Assembly: GCA_034509495.1 (NCBI GenBank)
Contig: CM067521.1
Coordinates: 1,640,656-1,704,655, forward strand
Direction: 5' to 3'
Source of the DNA: Acestrorhynchus altus
Lineage: Eukaryota; Chordata; Actinopteri; Characiformes; Acestrorhynchidae
DNA: 64,000 nt
Below the pieces are notes generated by a model. That model made no database searches. It saw nothing but the letters and a program-made list of their open reading frames with translations, and was not told the origin of the DNA. The position numbers were made by a program, and so were the translations under genes. Below, piece after piece: positions 35,308 through 46,065 of the stretch (position 1 is the stretch's first letter; each line of letters starts with the position of its first letter).

Positions 35308-35530
35308 ATGCTCTTCTGGAGGGTTTCTAAGATGTTCCCAGGAGAGCCAAGAGCTCCAGCATGTCCTGGTTCTTCCCCAAGGCCTCCTCCCAGTCAGACA
35401 TGCCCAGAACACCTCACAAGGAAGGCGTCCACGAGCCGCCTCAGGCAGCTGCTCTCAGTGTGGAGGAGCAGTGGCTCTATTCCCAACCTCTCCCTGATGA
35501 CTGACCACCTCGTCCTACCTCTAAGGGAAA
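35308..35530 (-). pseudogene. LINE 3' fragment (ORF2 C-terminal remnant)
   Basis: Minus-strand reading gives RWSVIRERLGIEPLLLHTES and SCLRRLV, followed in DNA by gaggtgttctgggcatgtc, gggaggaggccttgggg and gaccaggacatgctggag-like words. This matches the end of a common fish non-LTR retrotransposon, where the protein reads LGVEPLLL then a GHL-type segment. The frame is broken after that point and no reverse transcriptase or endonuclease part is attached. Its clade is not certain. It lies just beside the Tc1-like element, an independent insertion. Confidence 0.75.
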
Positions 35531-36699
35531 GTCCAGCAACCCTGGATTGCCCAATCTCGTGGCTTGAAAGTTGATTGACCAGCCCAATTGAGCCCTCCCT
35601 CTTTGCCACAGAGTCCAGTCACGCTCTCCTTTGGCTTACCCATTGTCTCCACCTGCGTGAATGAGCAGACTATGGACGTTTCTGTTCCGATATCTCCATG
35701 TTCGTGGTTTGTGTATTTCTCAGCACCTTTAGCAGCACTGCAGAAGATATCTGGACCCTCTTTCACAGAGTAAAGACATGATATAACCCGAAAAAGTCCC
35801 GTGAGACCCGTTTTCATAAACATTAGATGTTTCCGGGATGGTCGCTCCAGTACGCTGATGCTACGTATTCGATTATTCCGTTCCCTGTCCACCCAGGAAT
35901 TCCGCTGTTCTCAGTTTAAGGAAGCTGCCGTCTCCCTGTGCTTAATAAAGCCACGGAACCAAACCATGAAGTACACAATGATGAGTGTGAGACAGTGTTA
36001 CATATGAGATGTAAAGCACTATGATACACTGGCTCTTACCAGAGTAGAGACGCCGCCGCATGCACGCAGATAGTGTTCCCGTTTTCTTAAACCCTTATGA
36101 TGCTTTCCAAACACGCAGGTTCTAGAACGATGCTTTTATGTTCTTGCACATTGTTCTGTCTCTTAATTGGTGAGAACCTGTGACCTGCAACCAAACATGA
36201 AGGTAGCAGCAGACGGACGTGCTGGAGATTTATTACGCTTTCCTGATGGAGCTGGATTAGTTTTCCCAGAGGACGTGGTATATATTGTAATATGTGGGAT
36301 TTGATTGGCTTATTGCTTTGCGTAATTTCCCCAAATCCCTAAGGATAGCCTGGATTGAAAGGTCAGAGCGTGGATGGTGATTCCAGCGTTACGCCACCGA
36401 ATCACTCAATAACAATAACACACTGCGAGGCCGGTCTGTCAGCAGATTTCATTATTCCATTACTGGTTGGTGGATTTAGAGAGATTTGAACATCCTTGTG
36501 CAATTTAACAGCTGGAATTTTATTATTGTTAGAAGCTGGACGTGTGGGAAGTAAAACGGCAAATCGATTGAGAAGACATTTGCGCCACGGAAGGACTGCT
36601 TTCACCCGTGTCTTTCTGGGGGATGTGGCACCAAATACGACACAGCGTTAAGCAGTTCTGATTAGTGTTGTCCTGCCCACGTCACCAATCTAATCTAAT
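35531..36699. other. Non-coding stretch
   Basis: No gene recognised. An open frame on the minus strand (35521-35892) shows no domain. Part 36420-36600 is AT-rich and single-copy-looking. Confidence 0.35.
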
Positions 36700-36881
36700 C
36701 TAGTACCGTATACTGGTCAGAGACTCAGTCTGACCTACTCTGAGAGTGATCTAGTAGTGTATACTGGTCAGAGACTCGGTCTGACCGACTCTGAGAGTAA
36801 TCTAGTAGTGTATACTGGTCAGAGCCTCAGTCTGACCTACTCTGAGAGTGATCTAGTAGTGTATACTGGTCAGAGACTCTG
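36700..36881. repeat. 51-bp minisatellite, 3.6 copies
   Basis: ctagtagtgtatactggtca starts units at 36700 (variant), 36751, 36802 and 36853, exactly 51 bp apart. The unit holds the inverted repeat GGTCAGA and TCTGACC around a 7-bp loop. Because 51 is a multiple of three the array reads as a 17-residue repeat (VVYTGQ, LTYSESDL) in one frame, but there is no sign of a real gene. Confidence 0.92.
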
Positions 36882-37009
36882 TATTTGTGGTGAGCTGTAT
36901 CAGGCTGTGGGAACAGTGGTAATGAGAAGGAAGGCTGTCCGAGTTTTCTTCACTTGGCCTTCAGAATCCCCTGTCAAGGACAGGATATTAAGAATGAACT
37001 GCTGTCAGA

Positions 37010-37012
<3 letters not shown>

Positions 37013-37061
<49 letters not shown>
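37013..37061. repeat. (GT)n microsatellite
   Basis: About 24 uninterrupted GT units. Confidence 0.97.
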
Positions 37062-37063
<2 letters not shown>

Positions 37064-37204
37064 CGTCTTGACTGACTGACCAAGGTCATGAGCAGTGTAG
37101 AATAATGTGTTCTCTCTGTATGCTGCTCACAGAAGCCCTGAAGGTCTGTGTAGAGTAGTGATGTTCTGGGTTCAGAAGTTTAACGTAAGAGAAGGCGTCC
37201 ACTG

Positions 37205-38065
37205 TTTCTCTTCATGTGTGGTGACATGAGACAGTGTAGTGATGCAAATGAGGGGATCATAACCATAGAGGACATGGGTGGAGAGTATCCATGGAAGTAG
37301 GAGCTGGGGAGTCATGGAAGTGGGTGTGGAGTAACCGAAGCAATGAAGGTAATCAACGTTATCATAACCATGGAAATGAAAGTAGCACAACTATAGTAAC
37401 CATGGGAAAAGGAGCGTTGTAGGAGCAGAAGTAGGGATCCTGGGAAAGACATGGAGGAGCCCCTCTTTCAAATCAACAAACAGAACAAAACACACCCCCA
37501 CCCCCATCGAATAATCGAGGTGAACCTCGGGGCTCCCCCCTATAAGGTGTCTAAGGTTACTGTGGGGAAAAAAGAACAATGTAACTATTGAACTGGTGGT
37601 ACAGTAACAGTGGGAATTCCATATTGCAGTGTAACCATAACTGGATCGGATGTAACATAACTATGGAACTCAGGGATGCTTAGAAACAGGAGTAGCATAA
37701 GTAGGTGTAGAATAACCATGAGTTTAGGAGAAATGGACAGTTGAGTATCAACGGAGGTAGGCATAGAGTTACCACGGAAATGGATGTTCGCCGTGGAAGC
37801 AGGGGTTTCCATGGTCACTCCTTCCTTGCTTCCACGATTATTGTAGCAGCGTGTCTATGGAAAAAGGAGTTGCATTACCGTGGAAATGGAGGTTGAGCAT
37901 CAGTGGACATGGGGGTAGTGCGGCTGTGAAACCATGAGCAGGAGTGTGGCGTAGCCATGGACATGTATGGAGGGACTTATGGAACGGGCGTCAACCCGGA
38001 GAAAGGGCACAACGCACCCATGGAAGGAAGTGCAGCATATCCGTGGAAATGGCCAACCACTGAGA
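37205..38065. repeat. Decayed minisatellite built on accatggaaatg
   Basis: The words ataaccatggaaatg, agtaaccatggg, gttaccacggaaatgg, attaccgtggaaatggagg, tagccatggacatg and atccgtggaaatgg recur at irregular spacings, mostly multiples of about 25-30 bp, along with gtagcata / gtagagta lead-ins. This is best explained as an old, highly diverged tandem array. A block without the motif (about 37435-37580, with cacccccacccccatcg) interrupts it. On the minus strand the array produces repeated FHGY-like peptides that are by-products. Confidence 0.7.
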
Positions 38066-38379
38066 CAGGCGTTATCGATCATCTGATGTCACTCTTTTGT
38101 TTCTACCATCTGGATCAGAACAGCTGGATGGTAATTACCTCTGAAGTCCTTTATGTACCAGTGAGATTTTTATGTAGATATTATTAAGCTGGAAAAAATA
38201 TTGCCTGGAGCTTCTGAGCCACAAGCAGCACATTCTTCATATTTAAACAGCAGCAGTCTGTTCAGTTCAGCTCTCGCTGTCTTTTGGTGACTCGCACAAG
38301 TTACTCTAGTGTTGTTACGCTTCCACTGAATATGAACGAGAGCTACCACCCGTTTGAGCTGTAGCAGGTAAATAAACGT

Positions 38380-38785
38380 GTGATCAGCCATAACATTACG
38401 AGCAGTGACGCTGACGCGGTGGTGGTGTGTTAGTGTGTGTTGCGCTGTAGCAGATACAGCAGTGCTGCCGGACCAGTCCACCGACCATAAACGTCCAGCC
38501 GACAGCGTCCTGTGGGCAGCGTCCTGTGAGCACTGATGAAGGACTAGAGGACCACCAACACAAACTGTGCAGAAACAGATGAGCTTCTGTCTCTGACTTT
38601 ACATCTACAAGGTGGAGACACTCGGTAGGAGTGTCTGATAGAGTGGACAGTGAGTGGACACAGGGTTTAAACACTCCAGCAGCACTGCTGCGTCTGATCT
38701 CGTCATACCAGAGCTACGGTCTGTAATTATTACTATGATCAGAGGAGCTGATAGAGTGGACAGTGTGAGAAGAAACTGATTGGAG
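38380..38785. repeat. Foldback repeat, nearly terminus to terminus
   Basis: Starts at the outer end (gtgatcagccataacattac), jumps to gctgacgcggtggtggtg, shows the centre (ccggaccagtccaccgacc, gacagcgtcctgtgggcagc), then the inverted arm (ctttacatctacaaggtgg, ggtttaaacactccagcag) and finishes near gagctgatagagtggacagtg. Both arms are internally deleted. Confidence 0.85.
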
Positions 38786-38824
38786 TATATTTGTGTGTAA
38801 AGTCTTTATTAAAGTCTCTAAAGC

Positions 38825-38828
<4 letters not shown>

Positions 38829-38882
<54 letters not shown>
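38829..38882. repeat. (GT)n microsatellite
   Basis: About 27 GT units. Confidence 0.97.
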
Positions 38883-38884
<2 letters not shown>

Positions 38885-39020
38885 CCTGATGAGCAGCTGA
38901 GTGGGGAAAGCAGCTGTAATTCATCACTGCAGCGACACAGTCAGCCTGTCAGTGACCGCACCAGTCCTAAAGGCAGGTAATTAACTCCCCTACACTGATG
39001 GAGGCGGAATGGGACACAAC

Positions 39021-39023
<3 letters not shown>

Positions 39024-39081
<58 letters not shown>
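39024..39081. repeat. (GT)n then (GC)n tract
   Basis: About 25 GT units end in gcgcgcgcgt. Alternating purine-pyrimidine sequence of this kind can adopt Z-DNA. Confidence 0.95.
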
Positions 39082-39082
<1 letters not shown>

Positions 39083-39083
39083 A

Positions 39084-39240
39084 CACCTGTACAGAAGTAT
39101 CCCAATAGAATAAGACTCTCTGGAACAGATAAACAAACATGACCCTAATGGCACCACGGGTATAAAGACCCCCAGCACTGATGTGGAACTGTGTTCCCTG
39201 GAATGATGGTGCTCCGTCCAATGCTTTCACCTCTGTATGC
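39084..39240. repeat. Interspersed repeat of unknown class
   Basis: Words caatagaataagactctctg, gaacagataaacaaacatga, cacgggtataaagaccccca and tggaatgatggtgctccgtc are ones I associate with a common fish short DNA-element family. Only one copy is present here, so this rests on recall of the family rather than internal evidence. Confidence 0.4.
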
Positions 39241-39756
39241 AGTCAAATCCTCACAGCAATGCTCCGAATCTAAGAACACTTCCCTGGACAGCAGAGACTG
39301 TGTCGTAAAACCGCGATATTTCCTGGGAGGGTTTTCGTTCTGTGACAGTCTCACACTCTGGTGACCCTGTTGTTCCCTGGACGGAGAGACCTCAGAGGCG
39401 CCGGCTGTGTTTTGAGGCTTTCTGCAGCGAAGCCTGCGATTGGCCGAAGCCACCGTAGTGGGAGTGTCCCTTTCAGGCGCTGGTAAACAGGACGTTGGCT
39501 GGCGAAGGAGAAGAAAAGCCATGTCGGTGCTGGACCACCTTTTCAGGGACGAGTGCACAGGCGCTCGTTTTCCTCCCAAACAGTCGGCCTGAAATGAAAC
39601 GATTTAGAGCAGACGAGCAATCGGAACGTCGCACACTCGGAACGCCACGGCCGGCTTTAGGGAAAAACCACATCATTCTGCCCTCGCTGACCGCTCTGTC
39701 CACTCCACTGACCACACTGGACATTGTACTTCTGTAATTACGGACTGCAGATCATC
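39241..39756. other. Non-coding stretch
   Basis: Open on both strands for part of its length (39145-39579 minus, 39495-39737 plus) and fairly GC-rich. No domain or splice pair recognised. Confidence 0.3.
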
Positions 39757-40695
39757 TGTTTTCTTCACTACTCTCATACTACTATTACTACTGATTCTGA
39801 TACTATTACTATTCTACTACTACTGATATTACTACTACTGATATACTACTGATTCTGATACTATTACTATACTACTACTACTGATATACTACTACTGATA
39901 TACTACTACTGATATACTACTGATTCTGATACACTACTACTGATATACTACTACTGATATACTACTGATTCTGATACTACTGATTCTGATATACTACTAC
40001 TGATATACTACTACTGATATACTACTGATTCTGATACTACTGATTCTGATATACTACTGATTCTGATATACTACTACTGATATACTACTGATTCTGATAC
40101 TATTACTATACTACTACTACTGCTATTACTACTACTGATATACTACTACTGATATACTACTACTGCTATTACTACTACTACTACTACCACTGCTACTAAT
40201 ACTACTACTACTGATTCTGATGCTACTACTACTATTACTATGGATTCTGATATTACTACTGCTATTACTACTACTACTGCTACTAATACTGATATTACTA
40301 CTACTACTACTGATTCTGATACTACTACTGCTACTACTACTACTACTACCACTGCTACTAATACTGATTCTGATACTACTACTGCTATCACTACTACCAC
40401 TGCTACTAATACTGATATTACTATTACTACTACTGATTCTGATACTACTACTGCTACTACTACTACTACTACTACCACTGCTACTAATACTGATTCTGAT
40501 ACTACTACTGCTAATACTACTACCACTGCTACTAATACTGATATTACTATTACTACTACTACTGATTCTGATACTACTACTGCTTCTACTACTACTACTA
40601 TTACTACTACTGATATACTACTGATTCTGATACTACTACTGCTATTTCTACTACTGCTACTAGTACTGCTGATAGCACTACTGCTACTCCTACCA
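39757..40695. repeat. ACT-type trinucleotide repeat, about 0.94 kb
   Basis: Runs of ACT broken by gatatactactg and attctgat words. The first part (to about 40120) has a larger unit gatatactactactgatat / ctgattctgat. The second part is closer to pure (ACT)n with GCT and ATT changes. Open frames across it encode only poly-threonine, poly-leucine or poly-valine and are not genes. Confidence 0.95.
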
Positions 40696-40931
40696 CTACC
40701 ACCACTTTTGTGGAACCCTAGAAACGAGAAGAGTTGCTGCTACTGACTTGCTGATTTTGAGTTAGTAATAAAGACGTGTCCAGGTCCTGTAAGGGAGCTG
40801 TCCAGCGTGCTGACCAGGAACGGACGCCTCACATTTCAGTCGTAAATGTTGATTATTTATAGCACTGATCGATGAGCGCACTGAGTGATCGGTCTGCTTG
40901 AAGCTATTTCCTCTTCTGAAACAGCACTTTT

Positions 40932-40975
<44 letters not shown>

Positions 40976-42150
40976 GGCAGCCTCTAAGGAAATGTCCTTA
41001 ATCCTGAGGTGTGAGTGCAGATGTGGTTTTCAGTAGCTAATGGAAAAATGCATCATCGATCCGGGTGTTCCATTAAAGCATTCGCTGCTCGGTGTTTCTG
41101 CAAGAGCTTTATGGAATACATTAGAATTATTTGTGTATTAGCATTTCAAATATTGCTCGTCATGGTGCTTGCTGTTGATTCTTCTTCGCTGATTTGTTGG
41201 AAGGATTTTCTCTCCCAAAAGCAGAAGAGCTCAAAATAACAGTGCCATCAGGAAACTTCGGAATGCGCAGCGATATCGTATAAACCCTGAACCGGGCACG
41301 TTCTGGTGTTGGATTACGAGCTACAGATGTAGCAGTACATCCTGAATAAAGGTGTGAGAGACGACACGAGCTGTAGAACTGTTTTGCACATTGTGTTACA
41401 GCTTCGGCAGTGAATCCCTGCTTCACTTGCGTGCTTCCTCAGCAGTAGCTGCAGCACTGATTACATCTGATTTTAGCTGGACGATGCCCTCACTGTTACA
41501 CTGTTACTGAAATTTGGCACTGAGTCCGTTGACATGAATTGGTAATCAGTAGTAGCAATGTAGAAGCAACGTTGGTACCCAACCCTAATTATGGTCGACC
41601 TGATCTCTTAATGTCGCCGGTGCATTGTTTATGAGCTTCTAAATGGCCCTGCGTTTACTAGAAACCCTGTTAAAATGTTCAGAGCAGTTTTAGTTGATAT
41701 TAAAAAGTGCCCGAGGATTGATCTTGTAGCCTCGTCCCCGTGGTGTTGATTTACTCCATGGCAGTTTTGAGTGTGGTCCAGCACTCTATTGGATTTTGCC
41801 CTGGGCACTGGGTGCCATTTCCCTGCTCACAAGAACGATCCGAGAGACTGTCAGAACTGGCCTGCGCCAGACACCTGTTCTCTGCCACACTCGCACAATT
41901 TCTCTCCTCCGCGTCCGGCCAGAAATATTTATAGACCCACGACCTGAAGATGGAAGAGGCTGATATTTGCACTGGCGTGATTTGATTATATTACTGCTGC
42001 AATGTGAACAAATCTTCCTGGGTTTGACGGAGCGATCACTGGGGCTGCTGTGACCACAGGTCTGAGTCGCTGTTGTGAGGAAACCAGTTGGGTTCTGATC
42101 TGGATTGAGATTAAACTAACCCAATCTGTTAAAATATGCCTTATTGGGTC
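40696..42150. other. Non-coding stretch
   Basis: No gene recognised. Contains an (AC)n tract at 40934-40973. The segment near 41504 (tactgaaatttggcactga) resembles one near 55417 (tactgaaatttggaactga), so part of it is a dispersed repeat of unknown class. Confidence 0.35.
40934..40973. repeat. (AC)n microsatellite
   Basis: About 20 AC units. Confidence 0.97.
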
Positions 42151-42162
42151 CCGATCTGTGTA

Positions 42163-42573
42163 TCAGGACAGCTCTTGAAATAAGAAGCGAGGACAGGTCT
42201 GGACAGCGCTGTTCTCACATTGACCCACAGATGTTACAGCTGGGCCTGTAGATCCTGCACACTCATGGGCTCCAGAAACTGGCATCCAGCTGTTTCCATA
42301 AATGCTCAATTGACTATATTTGGTGAGTGAGCAGGACAAGGGAGTGTTGAGACATTCCTGGGAAACCCTGCTGACAATGCTATTTGGAGGCCCTGCCACG
42401 AGGTGACAGGATGTCCTGCACATATTGCTGAGTGTCCCTTGTATCACTACTAGCGATCCGATTGTTTTATGCAATGCTCCCCAGATCATCCCACCAGCAG
42501 TTGGGGCAGTGTGTTGCTTCACAGCAAAGATTGAAGTGCTGACCGCGAGGCCTCCTTGCTTGAACTGGACCAT
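42163..42573 (-). pseudogene. Decayed Tc1/mariner-like transposase remnant
   Basis: Minus-strand frame of 136 codons. It begins like the middle of a DDE domain: APTAGGMIWGALHKTIGSLV then VIQGTLSN, matching the GG-x-M-x-WG box and the following V-x-x-GTL word of Tc1/mariner enzymes. Beyond that the expected aspartate and glutamate regions cannot be found, so the frame has shifted or the copy is rearranged. The DNA at about 42408-42540 is closely similar to 45965-46050 (gatgtcctgcac, gtatcactact, gttggggcagtgtgt), so the two are the same family. Not functional. Confidence 0.6.
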
Positions 42574-43505
42574 TGTTGCATCCTAGCAAATGATGGTGAT
42601 GATTGGTCAGAATGGTCTAGATGGTGGGCAGTTAATTGAACTGACCATCCTGCTTGTTATAGTCCGGTGATGTGCCCCATCTCAAAGTCTGCCAGCTGGA
42701 CAGTGTCTGATTGTGTCGTAGAGGCCCATCTAGCAGTCAATGATAAGTCACCAAGAGGTACACTACCCAAAAGTAGCATCCGAGGGCCTTTCATAGGGAC
42801 TTTCATGTCCTCTTGTGCCGAGACCCTGATCAGACCACGCTTCCTTTTCCTATCTCCTCTCGTAGACCCTCTTGTATTTGCACCATCATTCTCCTCTCGT
42901 AATTACCGATAATGAAGTCGGGTATCAGCCGATATCGATGCAGATCCTGGTTTTCTCCGTAAATGAGTTTTAATTGCAGCCCTTTGACCCGTGTCTAAGA
43001 GTAGGTCCTCAAACGACTCTCTGCTACCCCACAGGAAGGGACACACAGCTGTGACGGCTGTTTCAGGCTTGGTTTGCAACAGGATTAGATCAGATTTCTT
43101 CTTTCCCTCCAATATCTGGGAAGCTTTCTGTTGTCCCACCACCGATATGCCATCTCTGATGCTTTACTACAAAGATGTAAGCTGCGGAAATCCTGCCCGG
43201 CGACTGCCAGTTTCACATTATGTATTTTTTAGCAGCTCCATTCAGACAGCACATCAGATTTGTACTCAACATGAATAATCCAAGTCCGACCCAAACAGTG
43301 AACCCACCTCACTGTGAACTTCTATAAGCACGTATGGCACTTATTAAAAATGCATTCCGGTGGAGATATTCGACTGGGTGTCGGCGGCTGCCGTCGGCGG
43401 CGAATTAGTCTGCCGTTTTGATAAATGACTCCTCGGTAATCAACAGCAGGGAAATTCTAGTCAAGACGTTACAGCAGCCGCAGAGACTGCAGTCGCAGCC
43501 GCTGC
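42574..43505. other. Non-coding stretch, repeat-like in part
   Basis: The part 42600-42860 may continue the preceding remnant. A gggtatcagccgatatc word near 42921 matches one near 1888. The rest looks single-copy. No gene seen. Confidence 0.3.
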
Positions 43506-43940
43506 TTGCAAAGCACCCGGGTGCAGCAGCTCCTCCAGACCGCAGGAAATGACCGCAGAGCGGACCGAGGTTTGTTTCCAGACGTTCTGGTGGTCATTCA
43601 GCGGCCTGCCTTTACAGTGCGCTTCGGTAAACAGGCTGCCTTCATCACATCATATTCGTACATAAAGAAGAAGGAAAAAACCCATCCTTTGAAAAGTCCA
43701 TTAAGACAATCAATAGTCATTCTCCTCAAAGCAGGAAAAGAAGCGGATGCTGAAAAAGCCAACCAGAGAGACATTATTAAAAGGTTCGGATCGATGATAA
43801 ACACCGCCATCACTTTTGGTCCGGCTGCAGCTCACAGTAATGATGTGGAAGAGGGGGAAAATGGAAGAACGATTAATCTAAGTCATATTGCTGCAGACGT
43901 GGCCGTTCCGTTAGTGGTGGGAACAAAAATCATAAAGTAG
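43506..43940 (+). other. Unrecognised 144-codon open frame
   Basis: Open from ATG at 43506 to TAG at 43938-43940. The product would be basic with a lysine-rich middle (YSYIKKKEKTHPLKSP) and an alanine-rich later part (NTAITFGPAAAH). I see no domain, signal peptide or membrane segment. It is not translation of a simple repeat. Splice-site-like sequences were not obvious. It may be a conserved non-coding element that is open by chance, or a relic. I assign no function. Confidence 0.2.
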
Positions 43941-44011
43941 ATTTTTAAAAAAGAACATAATGCATCATTAAACAGACGCTTATCAATCTAAACATAGTAG
44001 TTCTGTAATCA

Positions 44012-44054
44012 CACCCTGATCTTCAGTGATCAGGACCCCACAGGACCACCACAG
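44012..44054 (+). repeat. Foldback repeat fragment, truncated
   Basis: Contains ccctgatcttcagtgatc and ggaccccacaggaccaccac and stops abruptly at 44054, where Tc1-like sequence begins. The join is listed as a finding. Confidence 0.8.
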
Positions 44055-44785
44055 GATGTCTCTGTATATCACTGAAGTCATCTTTCCCTCGACCCTGATT
44101 AATCTCCCAGTTCCTGCTGCAGAACGTCCCCACAGCACGATGCTGCCACCACCATGCTTCACTGTAGGAATGGTCTTGGCGAGGTGATGAGCAGAGCCTG
44201 GTTTTCAGTCCTAAAAGGTCTGTTTTTGTTTCTCATCATCTGAGAGTCGTTTAGGTGCCTTTTGGTAAACTCCAGACGGGCTGTCACGTACCTTTTACTG
44301 AGGAGTGGCTTCCATCTGGCTGCTCTACCATACAGGCCTGATTGGTGGTGTATCTGGAAGGTTCTCCTCTCTCCACAGAGCACTGATGTGTGATGTCAGA
44401 GTGACCATTGGGTTCTTGGTCATCTCCCTGACTAAGGCCCTCCAGCAGCAATCACTCAGTTTGGCCGGCGGTCAGCACTATCAGCCCTGGTGCTTCCAAA
44501 CCTTTGTTTCTGTACCTTCTCCAGATCTTTGTCTCCATACCTGACTCAGAGGTCTACAGACAGTTCGTTAGACTTCATGTGTTGGTTTGTCTCTGACCTG
44601 CTCTGTCTACTATGAGACCTTATATAAACAGGTGTGTTTTTCCAAATCACATCCAATCAACTGAATTGACCAGTTGTCCAGTCAAGCTGTAGAAACATCT
44701 TAAGGATGTGATGAATAGAATTGTGTGTAGAATTGAACCCATTTTGGAACAAGGCTGTAATGTAACAAAAGTTCTGGATGCACTG
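44055..44785 (-). mobile_element. Truncated, decayed Tc1-like element
   Basis: Minus-strand reading of 44159-44383 gives GLYGRAARWKPLLSKRYVTA followed by RLEFTKRHLNDSQ, the segment between the DNA-binding and catalytic domains of Tc1 transposases. The plus-strand words gatgctgccaccaccatgc and ggtaaactccagacgggctg are shared with 25.8-26.0 kb, so the two are related families. Downstream words tccaaatcacatccaatcaa, gtagaaacatcttaagg and ggatgcactg near 44776 mark the N-terminal side and outer end of the element. The catalytic C-terminal half is missing, cut off at 44054. Not functional. Confidence 0.85.
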
Positions 44786-45582
44786 GTTGTATGATTTTCG
44801 ATCTAATCACTACAAAGAATTCATCAAAATTCTTTCATCTTCAGATCAAAAACGGTCTGGAATTCTGAGATGAAGTATGTTTAGTCCTTGGACGCAAAAA
44901 CCATCTTTAAATTTGAGCCGTCTTGGAGGACTGTCCTGCGAAATATGAAATCCCTCAAAATGACCCTAGAGATGTAAAGGGTAATGGGTCATAATTGTCT
45001 TTTTAAAACGCAGTGTAGGATATTTTGTCCACGTTGCAGTCTTATCCTCTACCATCACTGAGCAGTTAAGAGAACCAATGAGAGTGTGTTTGGGCTCTCG
45101 GGTTCCAGAGGGCCAGTAAAGAGGAGTAAACTGCAGACAGCTGGCTGGGAGATCTGACGTCTTCATTATGAAGGAAATCGCTCATATTAAATGTGCCCCC
45201 CCTGCACTGGGTGTTTATGTTGGGGTCTCTTCATACTCCGACATCCTCGCACTTAGCCACCTGTTTATCGTGCCGCCTGGCTGATGAGACACGGCTGGGC
45301 ACGTAAAGAGACGGCAGCGAGACATCTGGACGTTCTCTCACTTCCCGTCCTGTTTTAAAGTAGGAATTTTCCTGGGTTTCTGTTTATGGAATTAAAGGAA
45401 GCCGACAGCAGTGACCATCTGCTTTACACTGACTTCCTGTGACTTTACTGATGCTATTTGTGCGAATTGTGGTTTTAAATGATTATCTTCTGGAAAAAAA
45501 ATGATGCAATATAGATTATTTCATGTTTAATGATAAGTTGACCAGTAATCTGGGTTTTCCGGTCGTCCGTCGTGTGTTTGAT
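44786..45582. other. Non-coding stretch
   Basis: No gene or repeat recognised. Confidence 0.35.
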
Positions 45583-46065
45583 CTAAAATCCGGTTTGTTC
45601 AGAAGGTTGGTCGTCCAAGTGAAAGGAAGTTCTACCAGAAAAGTATGCAGGAACATTTTGTTCTGACCAAAGGTCTTTGGCGTAGGCACCCGTAATCAGA
45701 CCAGGTTCTACAGAGTATGGAAGGCAGGGATGGAGCCAACACGACCAAACGGGTGGTGCTCCCTCTGGTTGGCAGATGGCACTCTCTCTGCACATCACAC
45801 CCCGAGGCACAGGAATTGGGGACCCGGTACTTTCCTCCGAGCAGCCATGATGCAATGGTGGCAGTTCGAAAAGAGGCAGTGGCTTTGTGTCAAGAGCATC
45901 ATATATTCCGAATTGGGATGAAATGTAACCAGGACCATCTAAACGGAGAGGCGACACATGGCCGCAGGATGTCCTGCACGTATCGCTGAGCTGTGTCCCT
46001 CGTGTCACTACTACGAGGAGTTGGGGCAGTGTGTCGCTCCACAGCAAACCAGGCCTCATACTCAT
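45583..46065 (-). pseudogene. Second decayed copy of the 42.2-kb Tc1/mariner-like family
   Basis: Minus-strand frame of 160 codons. The segment LVVVTRGTQLSDTCRTSCGH parallels LVVIQGTLSNMCRTSCHL of the copy at 42.2 kb. After that the frame follows a different path and no DDE residues can be placed. The open length is probably fortuitous. Not functional. Confidence 0.5.

Noticed and set aside
40146..40746. Open frames of 126 to 168 codons in the ACT repeat
   Set aside because: Products are poly-Thr, poly-Leu or poly-Val from the trinucleotide repeat, with no other sequence.
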